From the NCBI RefSeq assembly GCF_003970575.1, contig NZ_RXWZ01000085.1, positions 1 to 48,051 of the forward strand: a stretch of 48,051 nt of DNA, given 5' to 3'. Position numbers and translations under genes: made by a program. Origin of the DNA: Mammaliicoccus fleurettii (lineage in GTDB: Bacteria > Bacillota > Bacilli > Staphylococcales > Staphylococcaceae). The notes under the pieces were generated by a model. The model saw only the letters and a list, made by a program, of their open reading frames with translations, was not told the origin of the DNA and ran no database searches. Positions 35,004-45,584 of this stretch are shown here, in pieces. The stretch's first letter is position 1. Each line of letters begins with the position of its first letter.

Positions 35004-38000
35004 ATGGACAATCAACGGCAATTACAAAAGTTTAGTATTCGAAAGTATACTATTGGTACATGCTCAATATTAATCGGCACACTTTTATTTCTTGGTAATC
35101 CATCAGATAAAGCTTTTGCATCAGAAAAAAATATAGATGTTACCAATCAAGAAGAATCAGTAAAACCTACAGAAACAACAAATGATACAAGTAATGAACA
35201 ATCAAATCAAAACACAAACGAAAATGTAGAACAGAATAATGAAGCACCAACTAATAATGTAAAAACAAATGAACAAATAGAAGAACAATCTAAAGCTGAA
35301 GAAATAGATAATCAAAGATCAAAAGTGGGGAATGAAACAACACAAGAAGAAAAAAATACAGAAAAATCAACTTATAATGAGGAAAACACATTAAACAAAG
35401 ATACGATTGTTACTAAAGAAAATAATAAAGAATTAGATAAACCTGAAAATAATGTAAACCAATCTATCAAGGCGTCAACTACGACAAATACAGTAGATCA
35501 ACATAATTCATCTCCTCAACAAACGCCACATACAGAAATAAAAACAAATTTAACTGAACCTGAAAATAATGAAAAAACAATTGTAGAGAAAAACAATTCA
35601 AATGAAGCAATTCAAAATAGAAATAATAATGAGATAAATAATACAAATAATAATGATAATAACGTGACACCTAAAACAGTCAAAGTAACTGAAGTACCTC
35701 TAATAAGATGACTGTTGAAGAATTTAAGAAATTAAGTCCAAGAGAGATTTTTTCAATTGATTTTGAAGAACTTAAGAACTTAAATATTCAAGCTTTCTAT
35801 TATGATTTAACAAGAGCACAACAAAAAGCATTAGCTTTAAATAAATCTTTCCAATCAAATTACGGAAATATTTATCCTGCTCCTAGTTTATCAGTGTTTA
35901 GAGCTGCTCAAGGACCATATCCAACAGGTATTGCTCAAGAATATGACTTTGGTCCTCTGGGTGATAGAGACTTTGGTGGTAATAACCAAGGAGACCAATT
36001 CCATTTACTTGCTAATATGCAATTAGTAAACGTAGCACGTGAAGGTGATAATGCTGTTATAAGATATAAAATTAAATTCAATGACAACAGTGCCAATAGA
36101 GGAAGTATGAAATATTATTTCGCTGCAAGTGAAGGAAATATTAAAATAGTTAAATTAGAAAAAAATGGCCAAAGCATAAATACAATTAAAGTTTATACCG
36201 AAGATTTAAATAAGACGTTTAGATTAAAGAGACCTCAAATATATAATGATATAACAAGAGATTTCATCTATCCTCTTACATCTCAAGTCAAAGTAGTATA
36301 TGGATCTCATTCTGAGAAAATTATTGTTGAATTTGAAGTGAGAGTACCATTAACAACATTACTTTCAAAATATGAAGACCCTACAGATACATCAACTGGT
36401 GATCATAAATTCAAATCATTTGTTATTGGTGCTGGTGGATTGAATACTAGCATTAGAAATAAACAAAATACATTTAGAGTTAGAGGTGTTTATAATACCA
36501 CTATTAGTCCTACTATTCATACAGATTTAACTGAAAAAGCTAATACCAAAACTCCTGTTGTTGTATATTCATTACCAGGATTAGCAATTAAATTATACGA
36601 TAAAAGTAATAATGTAATTGTTGAAGGTGTTGTCCAATCAAATGGTAAAGCACCTATAACACCGACAGTAGATATTCCTGAAGGAGATGTTACAGCAAGA
36701 ATAGTAACTAAAGGAAGAGAATTGTTTCCGAGTGCTCCAAAAGTCGCTACTCGTAAAGAAACAGATGCAGATAGATATAATCCAACTGCTATTAACCAAA
36801 CAGTTGAGATAAATGAAACACCATCTGTCGACCAATCAATCAGTTTACCAGCTGGAACACCAAATGGTACAAGATATGAGTATATAACACAAATAGATAC
36901 GCGAACTGTCGGTGATAAAAATGCTACAGTACGAGTAACATACCCAGATAACAGTTACGATGATGTGCCAGTAGTAATTGAAGTTATAGACACGACACCA
37001 CCTGTAGCTCCAACTCTACAAAATAAAACTAATGAAAAAGATGTAGCTATACAACCGATATCGATACCTAACGCGACAGATAATAGCGGTGATGTAGAAC
37101 CAACTAGCGTAACAGGTTTACCTCCAGGACTAACTTATAACAGTCAAACTAAGCAAATTACCGGTACACCAACAACTGAAGGTACAAGTAGAATATCTGT
37201 TGAATATGTAGATCCAAGTGGAAATAGTATAGGTAAAAATTTCAAATTCACCGTTGTAGATACAACACCTCCAAATAAACCTGTCATTCAAACAGACTTA
37301 ACTGGTAAAGCTGGTACGAAAGATCCAATTACTGTAAAAGCTGACCCTGGAACTAAAGTTGAAATCTTCGATAAAGATGGCAATAAGATTGGTGAAGGCA
37401 TCGCTAATGATCAAGGTGTAGCTGAAATCACACCAACTATTCCATTACCTGAAGGTAATATCACGGCTAAAGCGACAGATAATGCGGAAACGCCAAATAC
37501 GTCTGACGCTTCTGAACCAGTCAAAACGAAAGATACAACGTCGCCTACTAAACCTGTGATTCAAACAGATTTAACTGGTAAAGCTGGTACGAAAGATCCA
37601 ATCGTTGTAAAAGCTGATCCAGGATCTAAAGTAGAATTATTCGATAAAGATGGCAATAAGATTGGTGAAGGCGTCGCTAATGATCAAGGTATTGTTGAAA
37701 TTACGCCGACAAAACCATTACCTGAAGGTAATATCACAACCAAAGCAACGGATAACGCTGAAACACCGAATACGTCTGATGCTTCTGAACTAGTCAAATC
37801 GAAAGATACAACACAATCAACTAAACCTGATACTCAAACAGACTTAACGGGTAAAGCTAGTACAAAAGATCCAATTATCATAATATCTAAACCAGGCTAT
37901 AAAGTAGAAATTTTCGATAAAGATGGTAACAAGGTTGGAGAAGGGATCGCAAATGATCAAGGTATTGTTGAAATTATACCAACAGCACCATTACCTGAAA

Positions 38001-38740
38001 ATAAATATACAGCGAAAGTAACGGGCAAAGCAGAATCACCGATTGCTTCAGATAATTCAAAACTTAAGTTACAATCAAATCCTACTGATATGATTAATAA
38101 CAAAGTTAAAGATGTAGATAAAAACAAGCCTGGATATGGTGATAATCCGATAAATATTTCACCTGTTAAAAGTATTACCATTCCACAAATTGGTGATGGA
38201 AAACTGCCTAAAAACACAAAATTCGAAATACCTGGAGCAACAGTACCAAGTAAGTGGAATATAAAAATAAATTCTAAAACTGGTGCGTTATCAGTTACAC
38301 CTCCAGCAAATGTAATTTCAGGTACTAAGCAAACTATTCCTGATAAAGTTACTTATCCAGATGGTTCTACAAAAATAGTAAATGTTAAAATAATTGTTAA
38401 TTCAAAAGAAAGTGGACATGACATGTCAAATTCTAGAAAGACAGAAAATAAAGATTCTGTTCAAACAATTAAATCTCATGAACTTATAGAACCTCATAAT
38501 CAAAACAAATTGTCTAATAACAAACTAGAAAGTGCTTTAAAAGAAACTTCAATAGGCAATGAACAAAATAAAATCACTAAAAATAAAGAAATGAATAATG
38601 AAAATGTTTCAAAAACAGAAGTTCTACCTAATACTGGTGAACAACCAATTGAAAACGCAACTTTATTCGGTACTTTATTTGCAAGTGTGGGCGCATTATT
38701 CTTATTTGGTCGTCGTAAAGATAAAAAAGAAGAGAATTAA
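35004..38740 (+). pseudogene. Large LPXTG surface adhesin, broken by a frameshift
   Basis: Cell-wall-anchored surface protein in two overlapping frames. Part 1 (35004-35711) has a YSIRK-type signal peptide (FSIRKYTIGTCSILIGTLLF) and a long N/E/T-rich disordered region. Part 2 (open from 35693, to 38740) has a globular region (about 300 residues after TVEEFKKLSP), Ig-like and Rib-like domains (VTYPDNSYDDVPV), three 91-residue repeats, and the sortase signal LPNTGE with hydrophobic helix and RRKDKK tail. One lost base between 35693 and 35711 would explain it. The start ATG 35004 follows AAGGAG. Part 2 has an ATG at 35708 overlapping the part 1 stop, but no ribosome binding site and no signal peptide. 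The ligand is unknown. Confidence 0.88.
37277..38095 (+). repeat. Three 273-bp repeats in the adhesin
   Basis: Units start at 37277, 37550 and 37823, exactly 273 bp (91 codons) apart. Each encodes an Ig-like domain with TDLTGKA(G/S)TKDPI and DKDGNK(I/V)GEG. Units 1 and 2 are nearly identical; unit 3 has diverged. A more distant relative (TDLTEKANTKTPV) lies near 36520. Confidence 0.9.
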
Positions 38741-38756
38741 TAATATATAATGTGTT

Positions 38757-38805
38757 AAAAAAATCTCCCATTCCTAAAATAATTTTAAGGATTGGGAGAT
38801 TTTTT
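38757..38805. terminator. Bidirectional terminator after the adhesin
   Basis: AAAAAATCTCCCATTCCT (38758-38775) pairs, with one mismatch, with 38788-38805; A- and T-tracts on the two sides serve both the adhesin and the minus-strand transporter. Confidence 0.85.
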
Positions 38806-38835
38806 CAGTATTAAAAGTTATAATACTTACCTGTT

Positions 38836-39525
38836 TTAATCATTAATTTTGCCTTTTCTATACATTGACTTTGCAATGTAACCGAATGGTACATTTGATA
38901 TTGTTGTAAGTAGTTTTAAGAAATATGTTGTAATAAAGATTTCAAATACTACACTATTTGGTAGGTTGCCATAAAATGCAATTAACACAAATATTGCTGT
39001 ATCAATTATAGAACTGACAATAGTACTACCATATGCTCTTATATAGAATGTTTTATCTGATGAGAACTTATTCTTAATTAAATTAAATAAAAGTACATCT
39101 AAATGTTGTCCAATAACATAAGCGATTATTGAACCTAATGCAATTCTAGGTACAATATTAAAAATAGTTTCCAGCGCTTTTTGTGAAACATCATCTTGAG
39201 CTGGTATGAATGTTAGCGAACATTGAAGTAAAATGACCATTACGATAACTGATGAAAATCCAAGCCAAACTGCTTTTTTAGCTTGTTTTCTACCATATAT
39301 ATCATTTAATATATCTGTTGCAAGATAAATTGATGCGAACATTACATTTCCAAGTGTTGCACTAACTGAAAATAGTTCTACTGTTTTAATAACCTGTATA
39401 TTTGCTATAATAGTACCTATAGCAACCCAAACAAATAGGCCAGTTTTTCCAAAGAAACGGTATAGGACTAGCATCAATATAAATGTGATGAAGAATGTAC
39501 CGATTCCTATTAATTCATTATACAT
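38836..39525 (-). CDS. Queuosine precursor transporter (YhhQ family)
   Basis: 229-residue membrane protein with about six hydrophobic helices, of the YhhQ/COG1738 family of preQ0/preQ1 (7-deazapurine) uptake transporters. Recognisable blocks are LATDILNDIYGRKQAKKAVWLG in the middle and GSIIAYVIGQHLDVLLFNLIK. The start at 39525 follows AGGAGGAACA. A preQ1-I riboswitch lies directly upstream, which independently supports the substrate. No queuosine biosynthesis genes are in the window, so salvage from the environment is a fair inference. Confidence 0.9.
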   Translation of the reverse strand: MYNELIGIGTFFITFILMLVLYRFFGKTGLFVWVAIGTIIANIQVIKTVELFSVSATLGNVMFASIYLATDILNDIYGRKQAKKAVWLGFSSVIVMVILLQCSLTFIPAQDDVSQKALETIFNIVPRIALGSIIAYVIGQHLDVLLFNLIKNKFSSDKTFYIRAYGSTIVSSIIDTAIFVLIAFYGNLPNSVVFEIFITTYFLKLLTTISNVPFGYIAKSMYRKGKIND

Positions 39526-39535
39526 AACTTTGTTC

Positions 39536-39575
39536 CTCCTAAATTTTGATATTGCGGGTGTTTAGAAACCGCGAT
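39536..39575 (-). promoter_or_regulatory. preQ1-I riboswitch
   Basis: On the minus strand: P1 GCGG (39572-39569) with CCGC (39557-39554), loop TTTCTAAACAC, then an A-rich tail AATATCAAAATTT running into AGGAGG (39540-39535). The GGTT(T)CTA...ACACCC core and the A-rich 3' tail are those of the small type I preQ1 aptamer. Because the tail runs straight into the ribosome binding site, ligand binding should block translation initiation of the transporter. Confidence 0.85.
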
Positions 39576-39589
39576 AATCGAACTTATTT

Positions 39590-39618
39590 ATTATACGGCT
39601 CAAAGTTATAAAAATCAA
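39590..39618 (-). promoter_or_regulatory. Promoter of the riboswitch-transporter unit
   Basis: On the minus strand TTGATT (39618-39613), 17-bp spacer, perfect TATAAT (39595-39590). The transcript would start near 39583, just ahead of the aptamer. Confidence 0.8.
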
Positions 39619-39653
39619 TAAGCTTTATCGTAAACAATTCGTATTATGAATGG

Positions 39654-39659
39654 TATAAT
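39654..39659 (+). promoter_or_regulatory. -10 box for the zinc-finger/cvfC genes
   Basis: Perfect TATAAT; TAAACA at 39631-39636 is a weak -35 at 17 bp. It lies back to back with the transporter promoter. Confidence 0.55.
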
Positions 39660-39685
39660 AACGGTCTAGTAAGGGAGTGACACTT

Positions 39686-39871
39686 ATTTTAGCTCAAGAA
39701 GAAAAAGTAGCAATCAAACAAATAGATCAATTAATGGAAACATACTGCAAAGGGTGTTTACTTAAAACGCATTATAGAGAAACTCGAGGAAAACACCAAG
39801 CACATCAATATTGTATATCTGAATGTTCTGTAGGTATACGAATTAAACAACTAGGCAACAAATTGCAATAA
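39686..39871 (+). CDS. Small zinc-finger protein (zf-C2HCIx2C type)
   Basis: About 61 residues with Cys-x2-Cys (YCKGCLLK), a His-rich middle ([15 protein letters not shown]) and Cys-x3-Cys (CISEC), ending [13 protein letters not shown]; the pattern is that of a small conserved Firmicutes zinc-finger family of unknown function. The start is odd: GTG 39677 lies inside the ribosome binding site AAGGGAG (39671-39677), whereas ATT at 39686 is eight bases after it. I favour the ATT start, giving [12 protein letters not shown]. The gene is 10 bp upstream of cvfC and likely co-transcribed. Confidence 0.75.
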   Translation: MLAQEEKVAIKQIDQLMETYCKGCLLKTHYRETRGKHQAHQYCISECSVGIRIKQLGNKLQ

Positions 39872-39881
39872 GGAGGATATT

Positions 39882-41006
39882 ATGGAAATTGTTAGAGTTG
39901 AACCAACACCAAGTCCTAACACTATGAAAATCGTTTTATCATTTAAAAAGGAAGACAGATCTTCAAACACTTATACAGAAGTTAATGATCATAATCCTGA
40001 ATTCATTAACCGTATATTAAATTTAGAAGGTATTAAATCTGTATTCCATGTTATGGATTTTATTGCCGTGGATAAACGTCCTAAAGAAAATTGGGATACT
40101 TTACTAAAAGATGTAACAACTGCTATTTCTGGGTCAGATCAGGATTCAGACTCAAATAACAATCAAGTAAATGAACATTTTGGTGAAGTAAAAGCAGAAG
40201 TCTTAAAGTTTAAAGGAATTCCATACCAAATTAAATTAACAACTCAAGAAGAAGAAAAGAGAAAACAATTACCAGAGATTTATATCGATAGTATGTTGAA
40301 AGCTACTAAAGACACTGATAATGTTGTATTTTTGAGAAAATGGGAAGATTTAGGCGTTCGTTATGGTGAAGTTGAAGAAGTTCTTGAAACAGTTCAAGAA
40401 GAATTACTAGCATTATATCCTAAAGCAATTTTAGATGAGCTAGTTGAAGAAGCTTTAACAAGTGATATTACAATTCCTGAAAAACAATTTGTTCATGTTG
40501 ATAAAGAAACTTTTGAACAAGAGCAAGATTGGAAAGTAAAATTAAGAATGTTAAACGATTTTCCAACTCCTACTGAAGAGGATTATTCATTATTGGAAGT
40601 AGCATTACATGATGAGAAACCTCAAGTACGAAGAATGGCGATCGTTTTATTAGGAATGATAGAGCAAAAAGAAACATTACCTTATCTATATGAAGGTATG
40701 AAAGATAAAGTTGTTTCTGTAAGAAGAACTGCTGGAGATTGTTTAAGTGACTTAGGCTATAAAGAAGCTTTACCCGTTATGATCGAAGCACTTGAAGATC
40801 CTCAAAAAATTGTAAGATGGCGTGCAGCTATGTTTATATTTGATGAAGGCGATGAAACAGCTTTAGAAGCTTTAAAAAACAGACAAGATGATCCAGCATT
40901 TGACGTTAAACTACAAGTTCAAATGGCAATTGAAAGAATTGAAAATGGTGAAGCTGCTTTAGGATCTGTGTGGAAACAAATGGCGAATAGAAAGAGAGAG
41001 GAATAA
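39882..41006 (+). CDS. cvfC: Conserved virulence factor C (CvfC) family protein
   Basis: 374-residue protein with an N-terminal NifU/Nfu-like domain ([16 protein letters not shown], residues 5-20) and C-terminal HEAT-like repeats (about 210-350: [43 protein letters not shown]). CvfC was found in S. aureus as a gene whose loss reduces virulence; the molecular role is not known to me. It starts behind AAGGAGGA and is directly followed by brxA, the same neighbours as in S. aureus and Bacillus (ypgR-yphP). Confidence 0.88.
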   Translation: MEIVRVEPTPSPNTMKIVLSFKKEDRSSNTYTEVNDHNPEFINRILNLEGIKSVFHVMDFIAVDKRPKENWDTLLKDVTTAISGSDQDSDSNNNQVNEHFGEVKAEVLKFKGIPYQIKLTTQEEEKRKQLPEIYIDSMLKATKDTDNVVFLRKWEDLGVRYGEVEEVLETVQEELLALYPKAILDELVEEALTSDITIPEKQFVHVDKETFEQEQDWKVKLRMLNDFPTPTEEDYSLLEVALHDEKPQVRRMAIVLLGMIEQKETLPYLYEGMKDKVVSVRRTAGDCLSDLGYKEALPVMIEALEDPQKIVRWRAAMFIFDEGDETALEALKNRQDDPAFDVKLQVQMAIERIENGEAALGSVWKQMANRKREE

Positions 41007-41010
41007 TATT

Positions 41011-41448
41011 ATGAATGCATACGAACAATATATGAAAGAATTAGCTCAACCGATGAGAACAGAATTAACTGGACAAGGTTTCGAAAGTTTAGAAACACCT
41101 GATGCAGTTAAAGATTTTATGGATAATGTAAATCAAAATGAAACAACGTTTATTGTAGTTAACTCAGTATGTGGTTGTGCGGCAGGTTTAGCTCGTCCAG
41201 CAGCTGTCACAGTAGCTCAGCAAAACGATAAGAAACCTGCTAGAACAGCTACTGTATTTGCTGGTCAAGATAAAGAAGCAACAGAAACGATGAGAGCATA
41301 TATTGCTCAAGTACCATCAAGTCCATCTATGGCTTTATTTAAAGGTAAAGAGCTTAAATACTTTATGCCACGTGAACATATTGAAGGAAGAGATATCCAA
41401 GAGATTTGCATGGATATTAAAGACGCTTTTGATGAATACTGTGACTAA
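41011..41448 (+). CDS. brxA: Bacilliredoxin (YphP/BrxA)
   Basis: Thioredoxin-like protein of 145 residues that removes bacillithiol from S-bacillithiolated proteins. The active site is Cys-Gly-Cys in [16 protein letters not shown], typical of the YphP/YqiW family. It belongs with BshA (11606), which makes bacillithiol. It is 4 bp after cvfC and overlaps the next gene by 17 bp. Confidence 0.93.
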   Translation: MNAYEQYMKELAQPMRTELTGQGFESLETPDAVKDFMDNVNQNETTFIVVNSVCGCAAGLARPAAVTVAQQNDKKPARTATVFAGQDKEATETMRAYIAQVPSSPSMALFKGKELKYFMPREHIEGRDIQEICMDIKDAFDEYCD

Positions 41449-42220
41449 CGTTAGATTAACAACTGCAGTTAAAGTTAATGCATCTCTCTACAATCAAGTA
41501 GAAGATGCATTTGCTATATTATCTAAATTAGAATTTGTGAATGAAGTTAAAACTATCAAACGAAACAAACTAACAATTAAGCAATTATTTCAAAATGATA
41601 CTACACCGATCATAGTCTTTGAAAGAAATGGGCCAAAATTATATTTTTCACCGGAGACTCCAATTTATTTTCATTTAGATACCGTAAAAGTTAAATTACA
41701 CATGTTGAAACAAAATAAACAACCTATACTTATAGAAATGCTGAATGATATAACAAGTAATTTATCAACTTTTAATTTCATAGATGGAACAATGGGGTTT
41801 GGAAGAGATAGTTATATGACATTGAAGACTTTTAAGCAAGCAAATATATATGCAATAGAGCAAAATCCTCTTATATATTTCGTTATTTCAGAAGGCATGA
41901 AAAATTATCTAGAACCAGAAGAATTTGAACGCATTCATTTTATAAATGATGATTACAACAATTGGGTTAAGCAAAACACTAAATTAGTAGATGTACTTTA
42001 TTTAGATCACATGTTTGAACAAACGTTAGTCGAAAACGATAGAATGGGTGAATTGTCTCGAATGACAGATGTAATTCAAAACATAAAACCTATTGAAGAT
42101 TATAAATATTTAATAGTAAAGGCACATTATAAAAGTCATATCTTTAAAAAATTAAAAGTCACACAATGTTTACGAAAAAGTTCTAAAACACATTATGGAC
42201 TAAGTACAAAATCAAAATAA
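41432..42220 (+). CDS. SAM-dependent methyltransferase-like protein (YpiP family)
   Basis: 262-residue Rossmann-fold protein with the SAM-binding motif [12 protein letters not shown] and acidic loop IYAIEQNP, and a later [12 protein letters not shown]. By look it belongs to the putative methyltransferase family of Bacillus YpiP; the substrate is unknown. I start it at ATG 41432 ([11 protein letters not shown]), overlapping brxA; GTG 41441 is an alternative. A longer frame from 41303 runs inside brxA and is not credible. Closed by the terminator at 42221. Confidence 0.75.
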   Translation: MNTVTNVRLTTAVKVNASLYNQVEDAFAILSKLEFVNEVKTIKRNKLTIKQLFQNDTTPIIVFERNGPKLYFSPETPIYFHLDTVKVKLHMLKQNKQPILIEMLNDITSNLSTFNFIDGTMGFGRDSYMTLKTFKQANIYAIEQNPLIYFVISEGMKNYLEPEEFERIHFINDDYNNWVKQNTKLVDVLYLDHMFEQTLVENDRMGELSRMTDVIQNIKPIEDYKYLIVKAHYKSHIFKKLKVTQCLRKSSKTHYGLSTKSK

Positions 42221-42268
42221 AAAATCACCCAATCCGAAAATAAGACTAACGGATTGGGTGATTTTAGT
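42221..42268. terminator. Bidirectional terminator
   Basis: AAAATCACCCAATCCG (42221-42236) pairs perfectly with 42250-42265, with T-rich DNA after it on both strands. It also ends transcription from the minus-strand peptide ORF. Confidence 0.9.
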
Positions 42269-42313
42269 TAAGAAAGGGATTTAAGTCCCAAGTTCTATTG
42301 CCCCTTTTAAGTA

Positions 42314-42388
42314 CTATTCAGTAATGCACATACTAATCATATAACTTAATAATAAGAAAAACCCTATAACAGCGAATATTTCATTCAT
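42314..42388 (-). CDS. Putative 24-residue membrane peptide
   Basis: ORF on the minus strand encoding 24 residues: MNEIFAVIG, then a hydrophobic run FFLLLSYMI, ending SMCITE, enough for one short membrane helix. An excellent ribosome binding site, AAAGGAGG (42404-42397), lies eight bases before the ATG, and TATAAT (42440-42435) could be its -10. Small inverted repeat GGGATTTAAGTCCC (42277-42290) and the terminator at 42221-42265 lie downstream. I do not recognise the peptide; it is not an obvious Fst/PepA-type toxin. Expression is inferred from the signals only. Confidence 0.6.
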   Translation of the reverse strand: MNEIFAVIGFFLLLSYMISMCITE

Positions 42389-42453
42389 TGAAATAGCCTC
42401 CTTTGAATTGTGATCTCTTCGTTAATTTAATTCTATTATACATAATTTTAGTG

Positions 42454-42468
42454 AAAGATTCTATCTTT
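42454..42468. promoter_or_regulatory. 15-bp palindrome between the peptide ORF and thyA
   Basis: AAAGAT-TCT-ATCTTT is a perfect 6-3-6 inverted repeat in the divergent region, overlapping the -35 zone of the putative minus-strand promoter. A TATAAT at 42504-42509 is the likely thyA -10. The rest of 42269-42558 shows no other feature. Confidence 0.4.
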
Positions 42469-42558
42469 TATCGATATCATTTTCTATTATATCAGTAGTA
42501 AAATATAATTTTTTTCGTTAATATAGATAAGGAAGAATAAAGAAAAAGAGGTGCTCAA

Positions 42559-43512
42559 ATGAATAACTTTGATAAAGCGTATCATGATTTATGTAACAAA
42601 GTATTAAACGAAGGTAAAAGTAAAGACGATAGAACTGGTACGGGTACTATTTCTATATTTGGCCACCAAATGAGATTTGACTTGTCTGAAGGATTTCCTC
42701 TATTAACAACTAAGAAGGTATCTTTTAAATTAATCGCTACCGAACTTTTATGGTTTATTAAAGGTGATACTAATATAAGATACTTATTACAATATAAAAA
42801 TAACATTTGGAATGAATGGGCTTTTAAAAAATGGATTGAAAGTGAAGAATATAATGGACCTGATATGAATGATTTTGGTCGTCGTGCTTTAGTTGATGAC
42901 AAGTTTAACGATCAATATAAAGAACAATTAGCTATTTTTAAAAATAAAATACTTAACGACGATGATTTTATGCAAAAATATGGTGATTTAGGTAACGTTT
43001 ACGGTAAACAATGGAGAGATTGGAAAGATCAAGATGGTCAACGATTTGATCAACTTAAGACATTAATTGAAAATATTAAGCAAAATCCAAATTCTCGTAG
43101 ACATATTATTTCTGCATGGAATCCAACTGAAATTGAGACAATGGCTTTACCACCATGTCACACGTTATTCCAATTTTATGTTAAAGATGGAAAATTAAGC
43201 TGTCAGTTATATCAAAGAAGTGCCGATATCTTTTTAGGAGTACCATTCAATATTGCTAGTTATAGTTTATTAACACATTTAATTGCTAAAGAATGTAACC
43301 TAGAAGTAGGGGAGTTTGTTCATACTTTTGGAGATGCTCACATCTATAAAAATCATATCGAAGCAATTGAAGAACAACTTTCTAGAGATTCATATTCTGC
43401 ACCTAAACTTAAAATTAATACTGATAAGTCATTATTCGATATTGAATATGAAGATTTAGAAATAGTAGATTATCAATCACATCCAAGTATTAAAGCACCA
43501 ATTGCAGTTTAA
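42559..43512 (+). CDS. thyA: Thymidylate synthase
   Basis: Methylates dUMP to dTMP using methylenetetrahydrofolate. The 317 residues include the catalytic Cys in [11 protein letters not shown], the [16 protein letters not shown] substrate-binding block, and [12 protein letters not shown]. Length is that of the staphylococcal enzyme, with the usual insert after the N-terminal domain. Starts behind AAGAGGTG. dfrA follows after 15 bp, so the enzyme that produces dihydrofolate and the one that recycles it are co-transcribed. Confidence 0.97.
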   Translation: MNNFDKAYHDLCNKVLNEGKSKDDRTGTGTISIFGHQMRFDLSEGFPLLTTKKVSFKLIATELLWFIKGDTNIRYLLQYKNNIWNEWAFKKWIESEEYNGPDMNDFGRRALVDDKFNDQYKEQLAIFKNKILNDDDFMQKYGDLGNVYGKQWRDWKDQDGQRFDQLKTLIENIKQNPNSRRHIISAWNPTEIETMALPPCHTLFQFYVKDGKLSCQLYQRSADIFLGVPFNIASYSLLTHLIAKECNLEVGEFVHTFGDAHIYKNHIEAIEEQLSRDSYSAPKLKINTDKSLFDIEYEDLEIVDYQSHPSIKAPIAV

Positions 43513-44001
<489 letters not shown>

Positions 44002-44005
44002 TAGT

Positions 44006-44755
44006 ATGTTAAGAACAGCTAAAACATTTGGCTATATCATTGGATATGCAGCGCTAGTTACTTCACAGTTAAATAAAGTTAAGAAGAAAAAAGTGCTGGT
44101 TGATGATATACAAACTCAAGATGAAATGGTTTATTTATATGCTAGAAAATGGGCAACAAGAATTTTGGAATCAGCAGGTGTTCAAACTCATATTACTGGT
44201 AACACAAATTCACTAGACGAACCCGTGTTATATATTTCAAATCACGAAGGAAACTTTGATATTCCAGTATTAATTAATCATTTACCACAACCATTTGGTT
44301 TTATTTCAAAAAAAGAAGTAGAAAATATTCCATTTTTAAAACCATGGATGGAAGAAATGAATTGTATTTATTTAGATCGCTCAAATAGAAGAGCAAGTTT
44401 AAAAATGATTAAAGATGGTATAAATAAATTAAAAGAACAACATTCACTGCTAATTTTTCCAGAAGGAAGTCGAAGTAAAGGTGGAGAAATGCAAGAATTT
44501 AAAGCAGGATCATTTAAATTGGCGAAATCTGCAAAAGTTAAAATCGTGCCAATCGCAATATATGGAACATCTAATATAATGGAAGCACAAGACTCAAAGA
44601 AAATCGTTCCCGGAGATGTTTACGTGCATATTTTAGACCCGATTGATCCTTCAATCTTTGAAGACAAAACAATGCAAGAAGTCAGCCAATATGTCCAAGG
44701 GGAAATTAGTAATACTGTTCAATCATTAAAGGAGAATCATTATGTCAAAAATTAA
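44006..44755 (+). CDS. 1-acyl-sn-glycerol-3-phosphate acyltransferase family protein
   Basis: PlsC-like acyltransferase of 249 residues. The catalytic HxxxxD is in SNHEGNFDIP and the second block is FPEGSRSKGG; a short hydrophobic N-terminus may anchor it in the membrane. By family it would transfer an acyl chain to lysophosphatidate in phospholipid synthesis. I start it at ATG 44006 after AAAGGA at 43991; an upstream reading overlaps folA. It overlaps degV by 14 bp. Confidence 0.85.
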   Translation: MLRTAKTFGYIIGYAALVTSQLNKVKKKKVLVDDIQTQDEMVYLYARKWATRILESAGVQTHITGNTNSLDEPVLYISNHEGNFDIPVLINHLPQPFGFISKKEVENIPFLKPWMEEMNCIYLDRSNRRASLKMIKDGINKLKEQHSLLIFPEGSRSKGGEMQEFKAGSFKLAKSAKVKIVPIAIYGTSNIMEAQDSKKIVPGDVYVHILDPIDPSIFEDKTMQEVSQYVQGEISNTVQSLKENHYVKN

Positions 44756-45584
44756 AATCGTTGTTGATTCAACAACTGACTTGTCAGCAGATTATCTTAA
44801 GGAAAACAATATAACAGTTGTGCCATTAAATATACTTATCGATGGCGTTATTTATGAAGATCAAACTGAAATGAGTTCAACAGAATTCCTTGAAAAAATG
44901 AGAGAAGCTAAAAAACTACCGAAAACGAGTCAACCTGCAATTGGTAAAATAGTAGAGACATATGACGAATTAGGTAAAGATGGTTCGGACATTATTAGTA
45001 TTCATATGACTTCAGAGTTATCTGGAACATTCAGTGCAGCACAACAAGCAGCACAAATGACTGATAGCAAAGTTACAGTTATTGATAGTAAATTCATTTC
45101 TTTAGCTTATGGCTTCCAAATTGAAGAAGTAGTTAAAATGATTAATGAAGGAAAAAATATTGAAGAAATTGTTGAACAACTTGAAGTTATTAAAAATAAT
45201 TTAAGATTATTTGTTGTTATAGGTAATATTGACAACCTAATTAAAGGTGGCAGAATTGGGAAAGCTAAAGGGCTTATTGGTTCACTTATGAATATTAAAC
45301 TAATTGGTGAAGTAATTAACGGAAAAATAGAAATGATGCATAATGCTAGAACTCAAAATGCTGTCATTAAATACCTTATGAAAGAACTTGATGTATTTTT
45401 AGAAAAGAAAGAAATCATTAAAATAGGTATAGCAGATGCAAATGCAGAACAACTAGTGAATAAACTTATGAAATCAATTAAAGAAAAGAAAAATATTCAA
45501 AAGTTTGATACTGCAGTAACAACACCTGTCGTTTCAACACATACAGGTGAAGGCGCTATAGGCGTGTTCTTTTATGGAAAATAA
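44742..45584 (+). CDS. DegV family fatty-acid-binding protein (FakB-like)
   Basis: 280-residue DegV protein. It starts with the family signature KIVVDSTTDLSADY, has PKTSQPAIG and SSELSGTF-like (TSELSGTFSAAQQAA) blocks that form the fatty-acid carboxylate site, and GGRIGKAKG near residue 170. DegV proteins of this type (FakB) present fatty acids to the kinase FakA; the upstream acyltransferase gene makes a lipid role sensible. Starts behind AAAGGAGAA and overlaps ypmS by 11 bp. Confidence 0.87.
   Translation: MSKIKIVVDSTTDLSADYLKENNITVVPLNILIDGVIYEDQTEMSSTEFLEKMREAKKLPKTSQPAIGKIVETYDELGKDGSDIISIHMTSELSGTFSAAQQAAQMTDSKVTVIDSKFISLAYGFQIEEVVKMINEGKNIEEIVEQLEVIKNNLRLFVVIGNIDNLIKGGRIGKAKGLIGSLMNIKLIGEVINGKIEMMHNARTQNAVIKYLMKELDVFLEKKEIIKIGIADANAEQLVNKLMKSIKEKKNIQKFDTAVTTPVVSTHTGEGAIGVFFYGK

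Noticed and set aside
35693-35711. Programmed -1 frameshift in the adhesin
   Set aside because: No X-XXY-YYZ slippery heptamer or strong downstream pseudoknot is visible at the junction.
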